Shown piece by piece: positions 33,974-43,264 of a stretch of DNA of 64,000 nt (positions are counted from its first letter, which is position 1; each line of letters starts with the position of its first letter). Both the position numbers and the translations under genes were made by a program. Source of the stretch: Pseudogemmobacter lacusdianii (GTDB lineage: Bacteria > Pseudomonadota > Alphaproteobacteria > Rhodobacterales > Rhodobacteraceae); assembly GCF_030848395.1 (NCBI RefSeq), contig NZ_JAVDBT010000016.1, positions 29,250 to 93,249 on the forward strand, written 5' to 3'. The notes under the pieces were generated by a model, which had not been told where the DNA came from, made no database searches, and saw only the letters and a list, made by a program, of their open reading frames with translations.

Positions 33974-34005
33974 AAAAAGACGGCGGATTGCTCCGCCGTC
34001 TTTTT
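33974..34005. terminator. Bidirectional terminator between SDR and soxG
   Basis: AAAAAGACGGCGGA and TCCGCCGTCTTTTT form a 14-bp perfect stem with a 4-nt loop. A-run and T-run flank it, so it can stop transcription from both sides. Its right end touches the soxG stop codon. Confidence 0.9.
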
Positions 34006-34583
34006 CAAAATGCAGGGGAAGGCTCTTTGGCCGCTTGCTTCAGCCAATCGACAAAATAGCGCGCGCGGCTGCGCTCGACCCCAGCCAGCAGACGACCCGG
34101 TTCAATATGGCAAAGGATGACGTTCACCTCTGCCACCAGTGTGCGCTTGGCACTGCCCGGTGCGATCCCGCCAGCGTCCAGTGAGACAAAGCCGCCCCGA
34201 CGCAGCAAGGCTTGCGGATCGGCACCGGAGATCTCGATCCAAGCGAGATGGTCGCCAAAAAGGCTGGCCGTGATGCGGCGATCGTCGAAGGCAGCATTGA
34301 TGCGTGCGACCAGAGCCATTTCGGCCTCGGGCGCACATTGGATCACCCACGAGCGTGGAGAAAGCCAAATGGCCTGCAGGCCATCCTGTGCTACCATCGG
34401 ACCAGCGCCCGTTGGAACCGTCAGACCAATGCTTGCCAGTTCGGCTGCCGCATCATCATCGGTTGCCACAACCAAGACAGCCGCCAGATCGGCCCGGTCA
34501 TGGATGTCATGGCGATGGACGCTTGCAAGGGCATGGCTGCTGCCATGCAGATTGCCAAAGGCAGACTTTGCCAGAATGCTCAT
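34005..34583 (-). CDS. soxG: Sarcosine oxidase gamma subunit
   Basis: SoxG is a structural subunit of heterotetrameric sarcosine oxidase. The 192-residue protein shows the family pattern: an N-terminal domain with a central WLSPRSWVI, a later DHLAWIEISG, and a GcvT-like C-terminal part. It overlaps soxA by 4 bp and is the last gene of soxBDAG. Sequence conservation in this subunit is always low, so position carries much of the call. Confidence 0.85.
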   Translation of the reverse strand: MSILAKSAFGNLHGSSHALASVHRHDIHDRADLAAVLVVATDDDAAAELASIGLTVPTGAGPMVAQDGLQAIWLSPRSWVIQCAPEAEMALVARINAAFDDRRITASLFGDHLAWIEISGADPQALLRRGGFVSLDAGGIAPGSAKRTLVAEVNVILCHIEPGRLLAGVERSRARYFVDWLKQAAKEPSPAF

Positions 34584-37513
34584 TGCCGCAGCCTTTCGTT
34601 TTCGGGATCGTAGAAGACAGGCGATGTGATCCGGGCGCGGCTGGTGCGGCCGTTCGAGTAAAGCGTGACCTCCTCGCCCTGCCGTGCAAAGCCGCGTTCG
34701 ATCAATGCCAGACCGATCGGATGGCCAAGCGTCGGACTGTCGCAGCCCGAGGTGACATAGCCTTCGGTCTTACACGGCGGGGCTGTGCAGCCCGGTGCAA
34801 GCACCCGTGCCCCCGCCTCAATCTTGCCAGAGACCGCCACCAGCCCAACGAGTTGCTCACGCTCATCGCTGAGTGCAAAGGGCAAAGTCAAAGAGCGTTT
34901 GCCGATGAAATCATCCTGACGCTTGGCAACCAGAGCCGCCATGCCGACCTCGGTCGGACCTGTGCGGCCATTGGTGTCCGAGCCAAGGTGGATATAGCCC
35001 TTTTCCAGACGCAGCCGAAGCCAAGCTTCCATGCCGATGGCGCGTGGCGCGCCTGCGGCATCGCCCTTCAACAGCGTCTCATAAAGCGCTTCGGCGTAGC
35101 GGGATGGGACCGAGATTTCAAATTGCAGCTCGCCGGTGAAGCTGACCCGCGCAACGCGCAGCGGGATACCCTGCCAGCTGCCCTCGCGGACCTGCATATG
35201 TTTGAAGGCCGCCGGGCTGATGTCGAAATCTGGATTCAGCACAGCCAGAATGTGACGCGCCCGCGGACCTGCCACAGCAATGCTGCACCAGTTCGAGGTC
35301 ACATTGCCCACCGCAACCCGCGAGCTGGGCCATTCGGTCTGCCGCCACCGTTCAAAATGCGCCGCCACCGCCTCGGCATGCCCCGAGGTCGGGCCAGCGA
35401 GATAGTGGTTCGGCCCCAGACAGGCCACCACACCGTCATCATAGATGACGCCCTCTTCGTTCAACATCACCGAATAGCGCACCGAGCCGGGCTTCAGCGT
35501 CGCCATATCCGAGACATAGAACCGGGCAAGAAATGCCGCCGCATCTGGGCCTGTCACCTCGACCTTACCCAAGGATGAGCCGTCAAAGATCCCCACATCA
35601 CTGCGGACAGCTGCCATCTCAAGCGCGACAGCCGTGTCACGGTCAGAAGCGTCTGGGCGGTGATACCAATCGGGGCGTTGCCAGCCAAAATCTTCAAAAT
35701 CCGCGCCAAGGCGCCTGTGTACGGCATCGGCCGGCAGATAGCGGCGTGGAGCGATCAAATCGCCCTCATGACCGCCCGCGATTGTGCCCATGCGGATCGC
35801 CGAGACCATCGGCCGGAAGGTGGTGATCCCCACCTCTGAAATCTCGCGTCCGGTCAAATGGGCCAGCATGGCAAGCCCGTTCACATTGGAGGTGCGGCCT
35901 TGGTCCGTGCCCATACCAAGCGTGGTGTAGCGCTTGAGATGCTCAACGCTGACATAGTTCTCACGAACCGCAATCTCGACGTCAGAGAGTTTCACGTCGT
36001 TCTGATGGTCGATCCAGACCTTGTTGGCCGGCACACCCGAAGGCCTGCGGATCAAAGACACGCCCCCAAATGCAGGAGCTTTGACCAGCGGCGTGGCCTT
36101 TGCTTGGCGCTGCGACGACTTGGCCGCGGCTTGCAAGCTTTGGCCCAGTGCCTCGGTCAGGCTGGTGCAGCCTGTGACGCCACCGGACGCCTGCCAGCCC
36201 TGCGGCAGCTCGGGAACGGTGAACATCTGAAGCGCATCATTCCAGACCGGCTTTGCGCCGCGATGGCAGGCCAGATGAATAAGCGGCGTCCATCCCCCCG
36301 CAACGGCAAGACCGTCGCAGGCGAATTTGCGCACCCCGCTTGGGGTTGAGACCGTCAGGCCGCGCAACTGGCGGCCTGCCTTCATAGCCGTGATGGCCGC
36401 TTCAAAGACAACTGGGATGCCCAAGGCTTCAGCTTGAGCCAAATGGACAGCCTCGGCGCGGGGACGAGTGTCCAAAATGGCCACGACCTTGATCCCGGCG
36501 TCTTGCGCAGCAAAGGCGGTCAGCCAGCCACTGTCATTGCTGGTCTTGACGACCAGCTGTTTGCAAGGAGCGACGCCATAGTCACGGATCAACCGCCGCA
36601 CCGCGCCCGCCAGCATGACGCCCGGTCGGTCATTGTCGGCAAAGAGCAGCGGCCGCTCCACCGCACCCGAGGCCAAAATGACCTGCTTTGCGTGCAAGGT
36701 GATATGGCGCTCGGCCGCGATCCCCCTGGCATCGATCACGCTTTGCACAAGCGTGAAAATATTGGTGTCATAGGCAGCCGCAACCAACGTCGAGGTCAGG
36801 ATCTGCATCCCCGGCGTGGCCTTGATTTCCTTGGCAATATCTTGGGCCCATGCGATGCCGGGCTTGCCGTCAATCTCGGCCTCTTCCCAAAGAAGCGATC
36901 CGCCCGGCCTTTGCTCTTGCTCGGCCACAAGCACCGAAAGGCCAGAGCCGATCAGCCCCTGCGCCGCCGCCAGTCCAGCCGGGCCCGCGCCCACGACCAA
37001 AACGTCGACCGCCTGATACTGGTGCTGCGCCGCGCGGCTTTCCTTGCTGCCATCGGGTCGACCAAAGCCAGTGGCGCGACGAACGATCGGCTCGAACCAG
37101 CTCCAGTTCGGCCACATCATGGTCTTGTAGTAGAACCCTGCCCCGAAGAAGGGCTTGCCCAATCCCGCCAATGCCCCAATGTCAAACGAGGCACTGGGCC
37201 AGCCGGTGACCGAGCGCACCTCCATCCCCTCAGCCAAAGGCATCTGCCCGGCGCGGATCGACGGCGTGTAGCCGTGGGCATCGCGCACCGAGACCATCGC
37301 ATTCGGGTCTTCTGCGCCCAAAGCCATGAAGCCGCGCGGGCGATGGTATTTAAAGCTGCGACCAACGATGCCGACGCCATTGGCGATCAGGGCCGAGGCG
37401 AGGCTATCGCCTTCAAACCCCTGCATCTTTTTGCCGTTCCAAGTGAATGAAATCGGACGGCTCCGGTCGATATGGCCGCCAGAGGCCCGTCTTTTGCTGC
37501 CAGTCAAGCTCAT
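34580..37513 (-). CDS. soxA: Sarcosine oxidase alpha subunit
   Basis: SoxA binds NAD+ and tetrahydrofolate and channels the methyl-derived formaldehyde to 5,10-methylene-THF. The 977-residue protein has an N-terminal ferredoxin-like segment, an FAD/NAD-binding module with VLVVGAGPAGLAAAQGL (about 172-188), and a C-terminal GcvT aminomethyltransferase domain from about residue 590. The length matches family members. It overlaps soxD and soxG by 4 bp each. Together with SoxB it oxidises sarcosine to glycine. Confidence 0.95.
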   Translation of the reverse strand: MSLTGSKRRASGGHIDRSRPISFTWNGKKMQGFEGDSLASALIANGVGIVGRSFKYHRPRGFMALGAEDPNAMVSVRDAHGYTPSIRAGQMPLAEGMEVRSVTGWPSASFDIGALAGLGKPFFGAGFYYKTMMWPNWSWFEPIVRRATGFGRPDGSKESRAAQHQYQAVDVLVVGAGPAGLAAAQGLIGSGLSVLVAEQEQRPGGSLLWEEAEIDGKPGIAWAQDIAKEIKATPGMQILTSTLVAAAYDTNIFTLVQSVIDARGIAAERHITLHAKQVILASGAVERPLLFADNDRPGVMLAGAVRRLIRDYGVAPCKQLVVKTSNDSGWLTAFAAQDAGIKVVAILDTRPRAEAVHLAQAEALGIPVVFEAAITAMKAGRQLRGLTVSTPSGVRKFACDGLAVAGGWTPLIHLACHRGAKPVWNDALQMFTVPELPQGWQASGGVTGCTSLTEALGQSLQAAAKSSQRQAKATPLVKAPAFGGVSLIRRPSGVPANKVWIDHQNDVKLSDVEIAVRENYVSVEHLKRYTTLGMGTDQGRTSNVNGLAMLAHLTGREISEVGITTFRPMVSAIRMGTIAGGHEGDLIAPRRYLPADAVHRRLGADFEDFGWQRPDWYHRPDASDRDTAVALEMAAVRSDVGIFDGSSLGKVEVTGPDAAAFLARFYVSDMATLKPGSVRYSVMLNEEGVIYDDGVVACLGPNHYLAGPTSGHAEAVAAHFERWRQTEWPSSRVAVGNVTSNWCSIAVAGPRARHILAVLNPDFDISPAAFKHMQVREGSWQGIPLRVARVSFTGELQFEISVPSRYAEALYETLLKGDAAGAPRAIGMEAWLRLRLEKGYIHLGSDTNGRTGPTEVGMAALVAKRQDDFIGKRSLTLPFALSDEREQLVGLVAVSGKIEAGARVLAPGCTAPPCKTEGYVTSGCDSPTLGHPIGLALIERGFARQGEEVTLYSNGRTSRARITSPVFYDPENERLRQ

Positions 37514-37812
37514 GCTGCGCCCTCCTGAGCAATGGTCACATCTGAAAATGCTTCATCGAAACGCAGGATCTGACGTATCTGATGGCTCACGGTATGACGC
37601 TCAACCTTGAACCATTGGCCGCATCCGGCGCTGCAGCACCATTGCTCTTGCAACCAACCCTTGGTGTTGGTGCGCATGAACAAATATTCCGTCCATTCAG
37701 TATCACTCGCGATGGCGGGATCGGCGGGACGCATAATCCCGGCCTCGCCGCCCCAAGTGAGTTCGGCTTCAGACCGCATCTCGCGGCAGTAAGGGCAACG
37801 CAGCAAAATCAT
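37510..37812 (-). CDS. soxD: Sarcosine oxidase delta subunit
   Basis: This 100-residue subunit carries a zinc site: CPYC near the N-terminus (residues 6-9) and CCSAGC in the middle supply the Cys/His-type ligands seen in SoxD. The length and the central GWLQEQWCCSAGCGQWF are characteristic. It lies between soxB and soxA and overlaps soxA by 4 bp. Confidence 0.93.
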   Translation of the reverse strand: MILLRCPYCREMRSEAELTWGGEAGIMRPADPAIASDTEWTEYLFMRTNTKGWLQEQWCCSAGCGQWFKVERHTVSHQIRQILRFDEAFSDVTIAQEGAA

Positions 37813-37845
37813 AGGGAGGTCCGTAGGTTGGCCCGAGTGCGGGCG

Positions 37846-39099
37846 CTAATGTGCAATACCGGAGGCAGCGCCCTCGTCGACAAGACGATTGTCGCGGAAC
37901 CGGTCGAGCCCAAATTTCTCAGCCAAAGGATGCGGGCGGTTGGTGGCAATGGCATGGGCGAGCATCAGCCCCCCCACCGGGATTGCCTTGAAACCACCCG
38001 TCCCCCAGCCGCAGTTGATGTAGAGGTTCGACACCGGCGTCGCCCCGATGATCGGAGAGCTGTCGGGCACGATATCAACGATGCCGCCCCAATGACGCAT
38101 GAGCCGCGCTTGACCAAAGGCGGGGAACAATTCCACCGCAGCTTCGACCACTTTTTGCACCGTGCGCGGGCCGCCACGTTGGCCATAGCTTTGGCCGGGG
38201 TCCAGCATGGCCCCCATCACCAACTCGCCCTTTTGGGTCTGGTTGAGATAGACGCCCGTGGCAGGAGAGATCATTGCGACGTCAAGGATCGGTCGGATCG
38301 GCTCGGACACCATTGCCTGCAGGCAGCGACTGGTGACCGGCAGCCGGAACCCGGCCATATCGGCGATGACCGAAGAGTGGCCTGCCACGGCCACGCCTAC
38401 GCTGTCGCAGCCGATTGTACCGCGGCTGGTGTCGATTGCGGTGATCCGATCCCCCTCACGGGTGAAGCCTTTCACCTCGCAATTTTGGATGATGTCGATG
38501 CCCATACGGTCAGCGCCGCGCGCATAGCCCCAAGCCACGGCATCATGCCGAATGGTGCCGCCGCGCTGCTGCAATACCGCGCCCAGCACTGGCCAGCGCG
38601 GATTATCCGCGCGCAGGCCGGGGATCAGCTTGGCCAGCGCCGCGCGATCCAGAATTTCCGCATCAATCCCGTTGCAGCGCATCCAATTGAGCTTGTGCCG
38701 CGCGGATTCCATCTGGTGCTGATCATGGAACAGCGTGACCCAGCCACGCTGCGACAGCATGATGTTGAAATTCAACTCACGCGCGAAGTCTTCGTAAAGC
38801 TTCAAAGCTTTGTCATACATGGCAGCGCTTTCGCTGAACATGTAATCCGACCGCACGTTGGTGGTGTTGCGCCCGGTGTTACCGCCGCCGATCCAGCCCT
38901 TTTCAAGCACCGCGATGTCACGGATGCCGTGTTCGCGCGCCAGATACCAAGCGGTCGCCAAACCGTGACCGCCGCCGCCGATGATGACGACCTGATACTT
39001 CTTCTTCGGTGCTGGGGATCTCCAGGCCTGTTTCCAGCCCCGGTTCCCGCTCAGGCCCTGCCGCGCCAGCGACAGGAGCGAATAATCTTGCCACCCCAT
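37846..39099 (-). CDS. soxB: Sarcosine oxidase beta subunit
   Basis: SoxB holds the noncovalent FAD that oxidises sarcosine and the covalent FMN that passes electrons to oxygen. The 417-residue protein has the dinucleotide motif VVIIGGGGHGLATAWYL (about 37-53) and GNTGRNTTNVRSDY, a segment conserved in SoxB. Its ATG shares one base with the stop of the upstream enolase-superfamily gene, so the two are translationally linked. Confidence 0.95.
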   Translation of the reverse strand: MGWQDYSLLSLARQGLSGNRGWKQAWRSPAPKKKYQVVIIGGGGHGLATAWYLAREHGIRDIAVLEKGWIGGGNTGRNTTNVRSDYMFSESAAMYDKALKLYEDFARELNFNIMLSQRGWVTLFHDQHQMESARHKLNWMRCNGIDAEILDRAALAKLIPGLRADNPRWPVLGAVLQQRGGTIRHDAVAWGYARGADRMGIDIIQNCEVKGFTREGDRITAIDTSRGTIGCDSVGVAVAGHSSVIADMAGFRLPVTSRCLQAMVSEPIRPILDVAMISPATGVYLNQTQKGELVMGAMLDPGQSYGQRGGPRTVQKVVEAAVELFPAFGQARLMRHWGGIVDIVPDSSPIIGATPVSNLYINCGWGTGGFKAIPVGGLMLAHAIATNRPHPLAEKFGLDRFRDNRLVDEGAASGIAH

Positions 39100-40232
39100 C
39101 AGAAGCTGTTCCGTGCCCGGTGCAACTCGGCCGCACGGGCCACGTTGTCATGGTCAATCTCAAAGCCAAGGCCCGGACCTTCCAGCACTTTCACCGCACC
39201 GTTGACCGGGGTGAGGTCGGGAGATTTCACGATATCCCAATCAAGGAAACGGGTCATATGCTGGTTGGCATCGTCAAGGTTCGGGATGACGGCCGCGACT
39301 TGGTTGCCCGCGCAGGTCGTGATGCCGGTCTCATAAAGCCCGTGCAGGCAGATGTTCACATCGGCAGCTTCGGCGATATGGGCGATCTTCAAGAGATTGG
39401 CGAAGCCGCCCGTCTCATGCAGGCCAATGGTGATCATATCGGCCGCACCCGCCCGGATCACGTCGAAAGCCTCAAAGGGCGTGAAGACGGATTGGTCAGC
39501 GCCAATGGGGATCGGGCTTGCGGCACGGATCTGCGCCAAGGCCATCACGCTTTCGCAATGGCAAGGCTGCTCTACCAATTCAACACCGTAATCGGCCAGT
39601 TTGCGGATCATCCGGCTGGCGTGGAGCGGGTTCCATTTTTCATTGGGATCGACGCGCATGCGGTGGTCCGGCCCGATACGGTCACGCACCATACGCGCGG
39701 TCTCGAGATCCAGCGCATCGCCGCGACCAACCTTGAAGTAGATCACATCGAAACCAGCTGCGGCCAGCACCTCGGCATCATCAGCCACTTCCTCGGCCGT
39801 CTCGCCTTGGCAAAAGCCGAAATGCCGGATTTCGTCGCGCACCTTACCGCCCAGAAGCGCGTGAACGGGCTGGCCTGCGGTCTTACCCGCCGCATCCCAA
39901 AGCGCCATCGACAGACCGGCAAGGACCTGCCCCGCATAGCGCGGGCTTGAGCAGGTGCCATAGGCTTGGAACATAACCTGATAGGCATCCCGCAACAGGC
40001 CATTGCTTTCAAAGACCGAGCGCCCGATGCAACGCGACGCCGCGATCCGCAGATGCGCCATGACGGCCTCGGCCGAAGGTGTGGCAACCGACTCACCATA
40101 GCCGATGACGCCCTCGGTGGTCTCGACTTCGACCAGCACGACACCAGCCCCTTCGATCACCCCCTGCGACCAGTAATAGGGTTTGGTGTAGGGGACCAAG
40201 AGGGGCGTCAGACGGATATCGGCGATCTTCAT
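39099..40232 (-). CDS. Enolase-superfamily enzyme (mandelate racemase/muconate lactonizing family)
   Basis: I chose ATG 40232 (MKIADIRLTPLLVP), with GAGAG upstream; a longer frame adds 14 residues. The 377-residue protein has an N-terminal capping domain and a TIM-like barrel with metal ligands in VDPNEKW, VEQPC and GADQS. The second-strand base motif usually KxK or KxH reads K-V-G here, and the end has LHGLYETG. It heads the soxBDAG operon and is fused to it by a one-base overlap. A role in epimerising or dehydrating an N-methylated amino acid before sarcosine oxidase is plausible; the substrate is unknown. Confidence 0.82.
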   Translation of the reverse strand: MKIADIRLTPLLVPYTKPYYWSQGVIEGAGVVLVEVETTEGVIGYGESVATPSAEAVMAHLRIAASRCIGRSVFESNGLLRDAYQVMFQAYGTCSSPRYAGQVLAGLSMALWDAAGKTAGQPVHALLGGKVRDEIRHFGFCQGETAEEVADDAEVLAAAGFDVIYFKVGRGDALDLETARMVRDRIGPDHRMRVDPNEKWNPLHASRMIRKLADYGVELVEQPCHCESVMALAQIRAASPIPIGADQSVFTPFEAFDVIRAGAADMITIGLHETGGFANLLKIAHIAEAADVNICLHGLYETGITTCAGNQVAAVIPNLDDANQHMTRFLDWDIVKSPDLTPVNGAVKVLEGPGLGFEIDHDNVARAAELHRARNSF

Positions 40233-40646
40233 GATTTGCTCTCGCAGCTGAGGGACCACGGGCGTGGCCTGCATAGGTGCAAGCTCCGGCCTTCAGGCGG
40301 TATTTATAAATGCCAAAGTCGCAAGCGATTGAACGGATCGGATAATTGCCAGAACGCAGCCGACCGCGCATGGGCCTCCAAAGGCGGTGCTGCTGGGGCA
40401 CCGATCACCCCAGCCCGGCATCCCTGCCCTGCCCGCTCTACCTTCTGCCCGTCCGTCCTTAGAGCCCCCGCCCTAGGCCAACAATTTGACCGGCTAGCAT
40501 AACTTTTTGCATCAACTAACATGAGAAATGCGGGCGATCACAACCGCGCATCCAGATGCTAGCCATAGCAGATCGGGTCCGAATGACGCCGGCACCGCTT
40601 CTCGTCCGCGTCAAGAGAACCCGCAAAAAATCGTTTACGCAGGGTT
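40233..40646. other. Divergent promoter region between the sox operon and the dimethylglycine dehydrogenase-like gene
   Basis: No gene is supported in these 414 bp. The near-perfect palindrome GGTATTTATAAATGCC lies at 40299-40314, and TCGCAAGCGA follows it at about 40320. AT content rises between 40480 and 40530. Both divergent promoters should be here, and a common regulator (perhaps the nearby LysR or GlxA-type proteins) would be economical. Confidence 0.5.
40299..40314. promoter_or_regulatory. Palindrome GGTATTTATAAATGCC, candidate operator
   Basis: The inner ten bases ATTTATAAAT are a perfect palindrome and GG/CC extend it after one mismatch. It lies 67 bp upstream of the enolase-superfamily start. 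LysR-type regulators often bind T-N11-A palindromes of this size, and a LysR gene lies 3 kb away. Assignment is tentative. Confidence 0.4.
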
Positions 40647-43094
40647 ATGACATCAATGAAAAGCGAAGCAAAAGTCGTCATCATCGGCGGCGGAGCCGTA
40701 GGGGCCTCGGTCCTTTATCATCTGAGCAAACAGGGCTGCACGGATGTGGTTTTGCTCGACCGAAGCAAGCTGACTTCGGGCTCCACATGGCATGCCGCAG
40801 GTCTTTTGGTCAGCTATTCGCGCTCGCGGAACATCACAAAGATGACCAAAGAGACCATTGATATCTATAAAGACATTCAGAAAGAACACGGCGCTTCCGT
40901 TGGGCTTTATCAGGTCGGCCAGCTGCGCATCGCCAACACGCAAGAGCGTATGGACGAGTTCCAAAGCTACATCGGCATTGCCGAAGCGGCGGGAAATGAG
41001 GCGCGGCTCGTAACCCCTGAGGAAATCAAGGTTCTCCATCCCTTGCTGGCGCAAAACGCCAATATCATTGGCGGCCTCTTCCATCCCAATGATGGCTACA
41101 TCAACCCCTCTGACATCACGATGGCAATGGCCAAACTGGCGCGCGAGAAAGGTGCGACGGTTGAAGAGGACACCGAAGCGCAGGCCTACGAGCAGCTGCC
41201 GGACGGCCGCTGGAAGGTCACCACCAACAAGGGCGAAATCATTGCCGAACAGCTGGTTTTCGCCACCGGCAACTATGCCCGCGAGAATGCCCGCCGCGTG
41301 GGGCTGGACCTGCCCTGCATGCCGATCTTGCACCAATATTGGACGACAGAACCACTGCCGGAGCTGCTGGAAAACCGCAAGAATGGCGTGCCGCAATACC
41401 CGATCCTGCGGGACGAAGATTACGGCGGCTATCTGCGCGAAGATACTGGAGGTCTGCAGTTCGGCCCCTATGAGTTCGAAAAGGATCTGAAAGTCTGGGC
41501 CGTGGACCGTGTTCCGCCAGACTTCGGCATGGATTTGCTGCCTGAAGATTTCGACGCGGTCGAAACCCAGTGGAGCAAAGTGTTTGAACGCATTCCCGCC
41601 ATTGGCTCCGTTGGCATCAAGTCCAACACACGCGGGCCGTTCCAAATGACGCCAGATGGTGCGCCGCTTGTTGGTCCTGCACCGGGCCTTGCGAAACTAT
41701 GGCTGGCCGAGGGCGTTCCGGGCGGCATCGCTTGGGGCGGCACAATTGGCCACCGCCTCGCGCTTTGGATCCTGAACGGCGATCCCGGCATGGATTGTTC
41801 TGAGGTCGATCCTCGCCGCTTTGGCAACCATGTGTCAAAACGGTGGACGATGGAGAAAGCCCGTCAAACCTGGGGTGTGCATATGGAAGTGCATTATCCC
41901 GGCGAAGACCGTCCTGCGGCTCGTGCGGCAAAAACCTCGCCAGCCTATGACCTCCTTACGGCGAAGGGCGCGGTTTGGTCGGCATTGGATGGCTGGGAAT
42001 TCCCCCGCTGGTTTGCCCCGTCGCCCGAACTGGCCGTCCCCCAACACAGCTTCCGCCGCACCAAGCAGATGGAATATGTGCAAGCCGAGGTCCGTGCTGT
42101 ACGCGAGACAGCCGGTCTGATCGAAATGGCGGCGATGACGCAATTCTTGGTCAAGGGCCCTGGCGCGGCCGTATGGCTGGATGGCCTCTTTGCCAACAAC
42201 CTGCCCAAAGTCGGCCGCATCGGTCTGACGGTCATGTGTAAAGAAGACGGCGGCATCATCGCGGAATATACCGTGATGCGGTTGGCCGAGGATGCGTTCT
42301 ATCTTGTCTCGACGCCAAGCGGCGAGGTGATGAATTGGCATGAGCTGTCACGTCTTCTGCCCACCGATGGCAGTGTGACCTTGCAAAATCTGTCAGAGCA
42401 GATGGGGGTCATTTCGCTCTCGGGTCCGAAATCGCGCGAGATCTTGCAGCCTTTGACCGATAACGATCTCTCTTCCGAGGCTTTCCCTTGGCTCTCGATC
42501 CAGAAAGGCGAAGTGGGCTATGCCCGCGACATCTGGCTGGCGCGCGTGTCCTACACCGGTGAGATGGGCTGGGAGCTGCACTACCCCCTCAGCTACGGGC
42601 GCCATCTGATCGATCTGCTAATCAAAGCCGGTGAGCCGCATGGCATGAAGCTCTTTGGCTTGGATGCGATTGAATCGTTGCGTCTGGACAAGAGCTATCG
42701 GTCGATGCGCCGTGAACTGGCTTGGGATGTGACCCCCCTTGAGGCTTCGCTGGACCGCTTTGTGAAGCTCGACAAAGACTTCATCGGGCGCGATGCGATC
42801 GCGGCCCAAAAAGCCAAGGGCCTAAGCCAAAAGCTGGTGACGTTGAAGCTGCCAAATGCAGTGACCTCGGTCATTGCCAATGAGGGCGTCTATAAAGACG
42901 GCAAATTGGTGGGCCGCGTCACCTCGGGCGGTTGGTCTTATCACTTCGGCCACGACATCGCATTGGCCTTGGTTGAGACTGCGCATACGCCAGTGGGCAC
43001 GGAGTTGAAGGTCTGGATTCACGACGAAATGCGCGATGCCACCGTTATCGCCGACAGCCCCTATGACCCAACCAACGCGCGCCAACGCGCCTAA
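40647..43094 (+). CDS. Dimethylglycine/sarcosine dehydrogenase-like flavoenzyme with GcvT domain (first copy)
   Basis: This 815-residue protein has an N-terminal DAO-type FAD domain (VVIIGGGAVGASVLYHL, 10-26) with SGSTWHAAG. H49 in that motif is equivalent to the His that binds FAD covalently in dimethylglycine dehydrogenase. A FAO_M-like linker and a C-terminal aminomethyltransferase (GcvT) domain from about residue 430 complete the family layout, so N-demethylation should yield methylene-THF. It is divergent from the sox operon, fitting stepwise demethylation of dimethylglycine then sarcosine. The precise amine is not proven. Confidence 0.87.
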   Translation: MTSMKSEAKVVIIGGGAVGASVLYHLSKQGCTDVVLLDRSKLTSGSTWHAAGLLVSYSRSRNITKMTKETIDIYKDIQKEHGASVGLYQVGQLRIANTQERMDEFQSYIGIAEAAGNEARLVTPEEIKVLHPLLAQNANIIGGLFHPNDGYINPSDITMAMAKLAREKGATVEEDTEAQAYEQLPDGRWKVTTNKGEIIAEQLVFATGNYARENARRVGLDLPCMPILHQYWTTEPLPELLENRKNGVPQYPILRDEDYGGYLREDTGGLQFGPYEFEKDLKVWAVDRVPPDFGMDLLPEDFDAVETQWSKVFERIPAIGSVGIKSNTRGPFQMTPDGAPLVGPAPGLAKLWLAEGVPGGIAWGGTIGHRLALWILNGDPGMDCSEVDPRRFGNHVSKRWTMEKARQTWGVHMEVHYPGEDRPAARAAKTSPAYDLLTAKGAVWSALDGWEFPRWFAPSPELAVPQHSFRRTKQMEYVQAEVRAVRETAGLIEMAAMTQFLVKGPGAAVWLDGLFANNLPKVGRIGLTVMCKEDGGIIAEYTVMRLAEDAFYLVSTPSGEVMNWHELSRLLPTDGSVTLQNLSEQMGVISLSGPKSREILQPLTDNDLSSEAFPWLSIQKGEVGYARDIWLARVSYTGEMGWELHYPLSYGRHLIDLLIKAGEPHGMKLFGLDAIESLRLDKSYRSMRRELAWDVTPLEASLDRFVKLDKDFIGRDAIAAQKAKGLSQKLVTLKLPNAVTSVIANEGVYKDGKLVGRVTSGGWSYHFGHDIALALVETAHTPVGTELKVWIHDEMRDATVIADSPYDPTNARQRA

Positions 43095-43105
43095 GTCACG
43101 CACAG

Positions 43106-43133
43106 AAAAGGAGCGGTTTCACCGCTCCTTTTT
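43106..43133 (+). terminator. Intrinsic terminator after the first dehydrogenase-like gene
   Basis: AAAAGGAGCGGT and ACCGCTCCTTTT form a 12-bp perfect stem with a 3-nt loop, ending in five T. It starts 11 bp after the stop codon. Confidence 0.9.
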
Positions 43134-43264
43134 CTTCGCTTTGGCAGTCTACCTTCCCATGAAGCTCTGCGCGACATCATCCGAGTTTGATGCGCCTTAA
43201 ACCTGCGATCCACGCAATACCTCGATGCTTGCAAAGCGCTTCGCTGACGGCTTAAGCATAGCGA

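Noticed and set aside
34580..37513. Frameshift or gene fusion in the 977-residue SoxA
   Set aside because: The length is normal for heterotetrameric sarcosine oxidase alpha subunits, and all domains are in the usual order.
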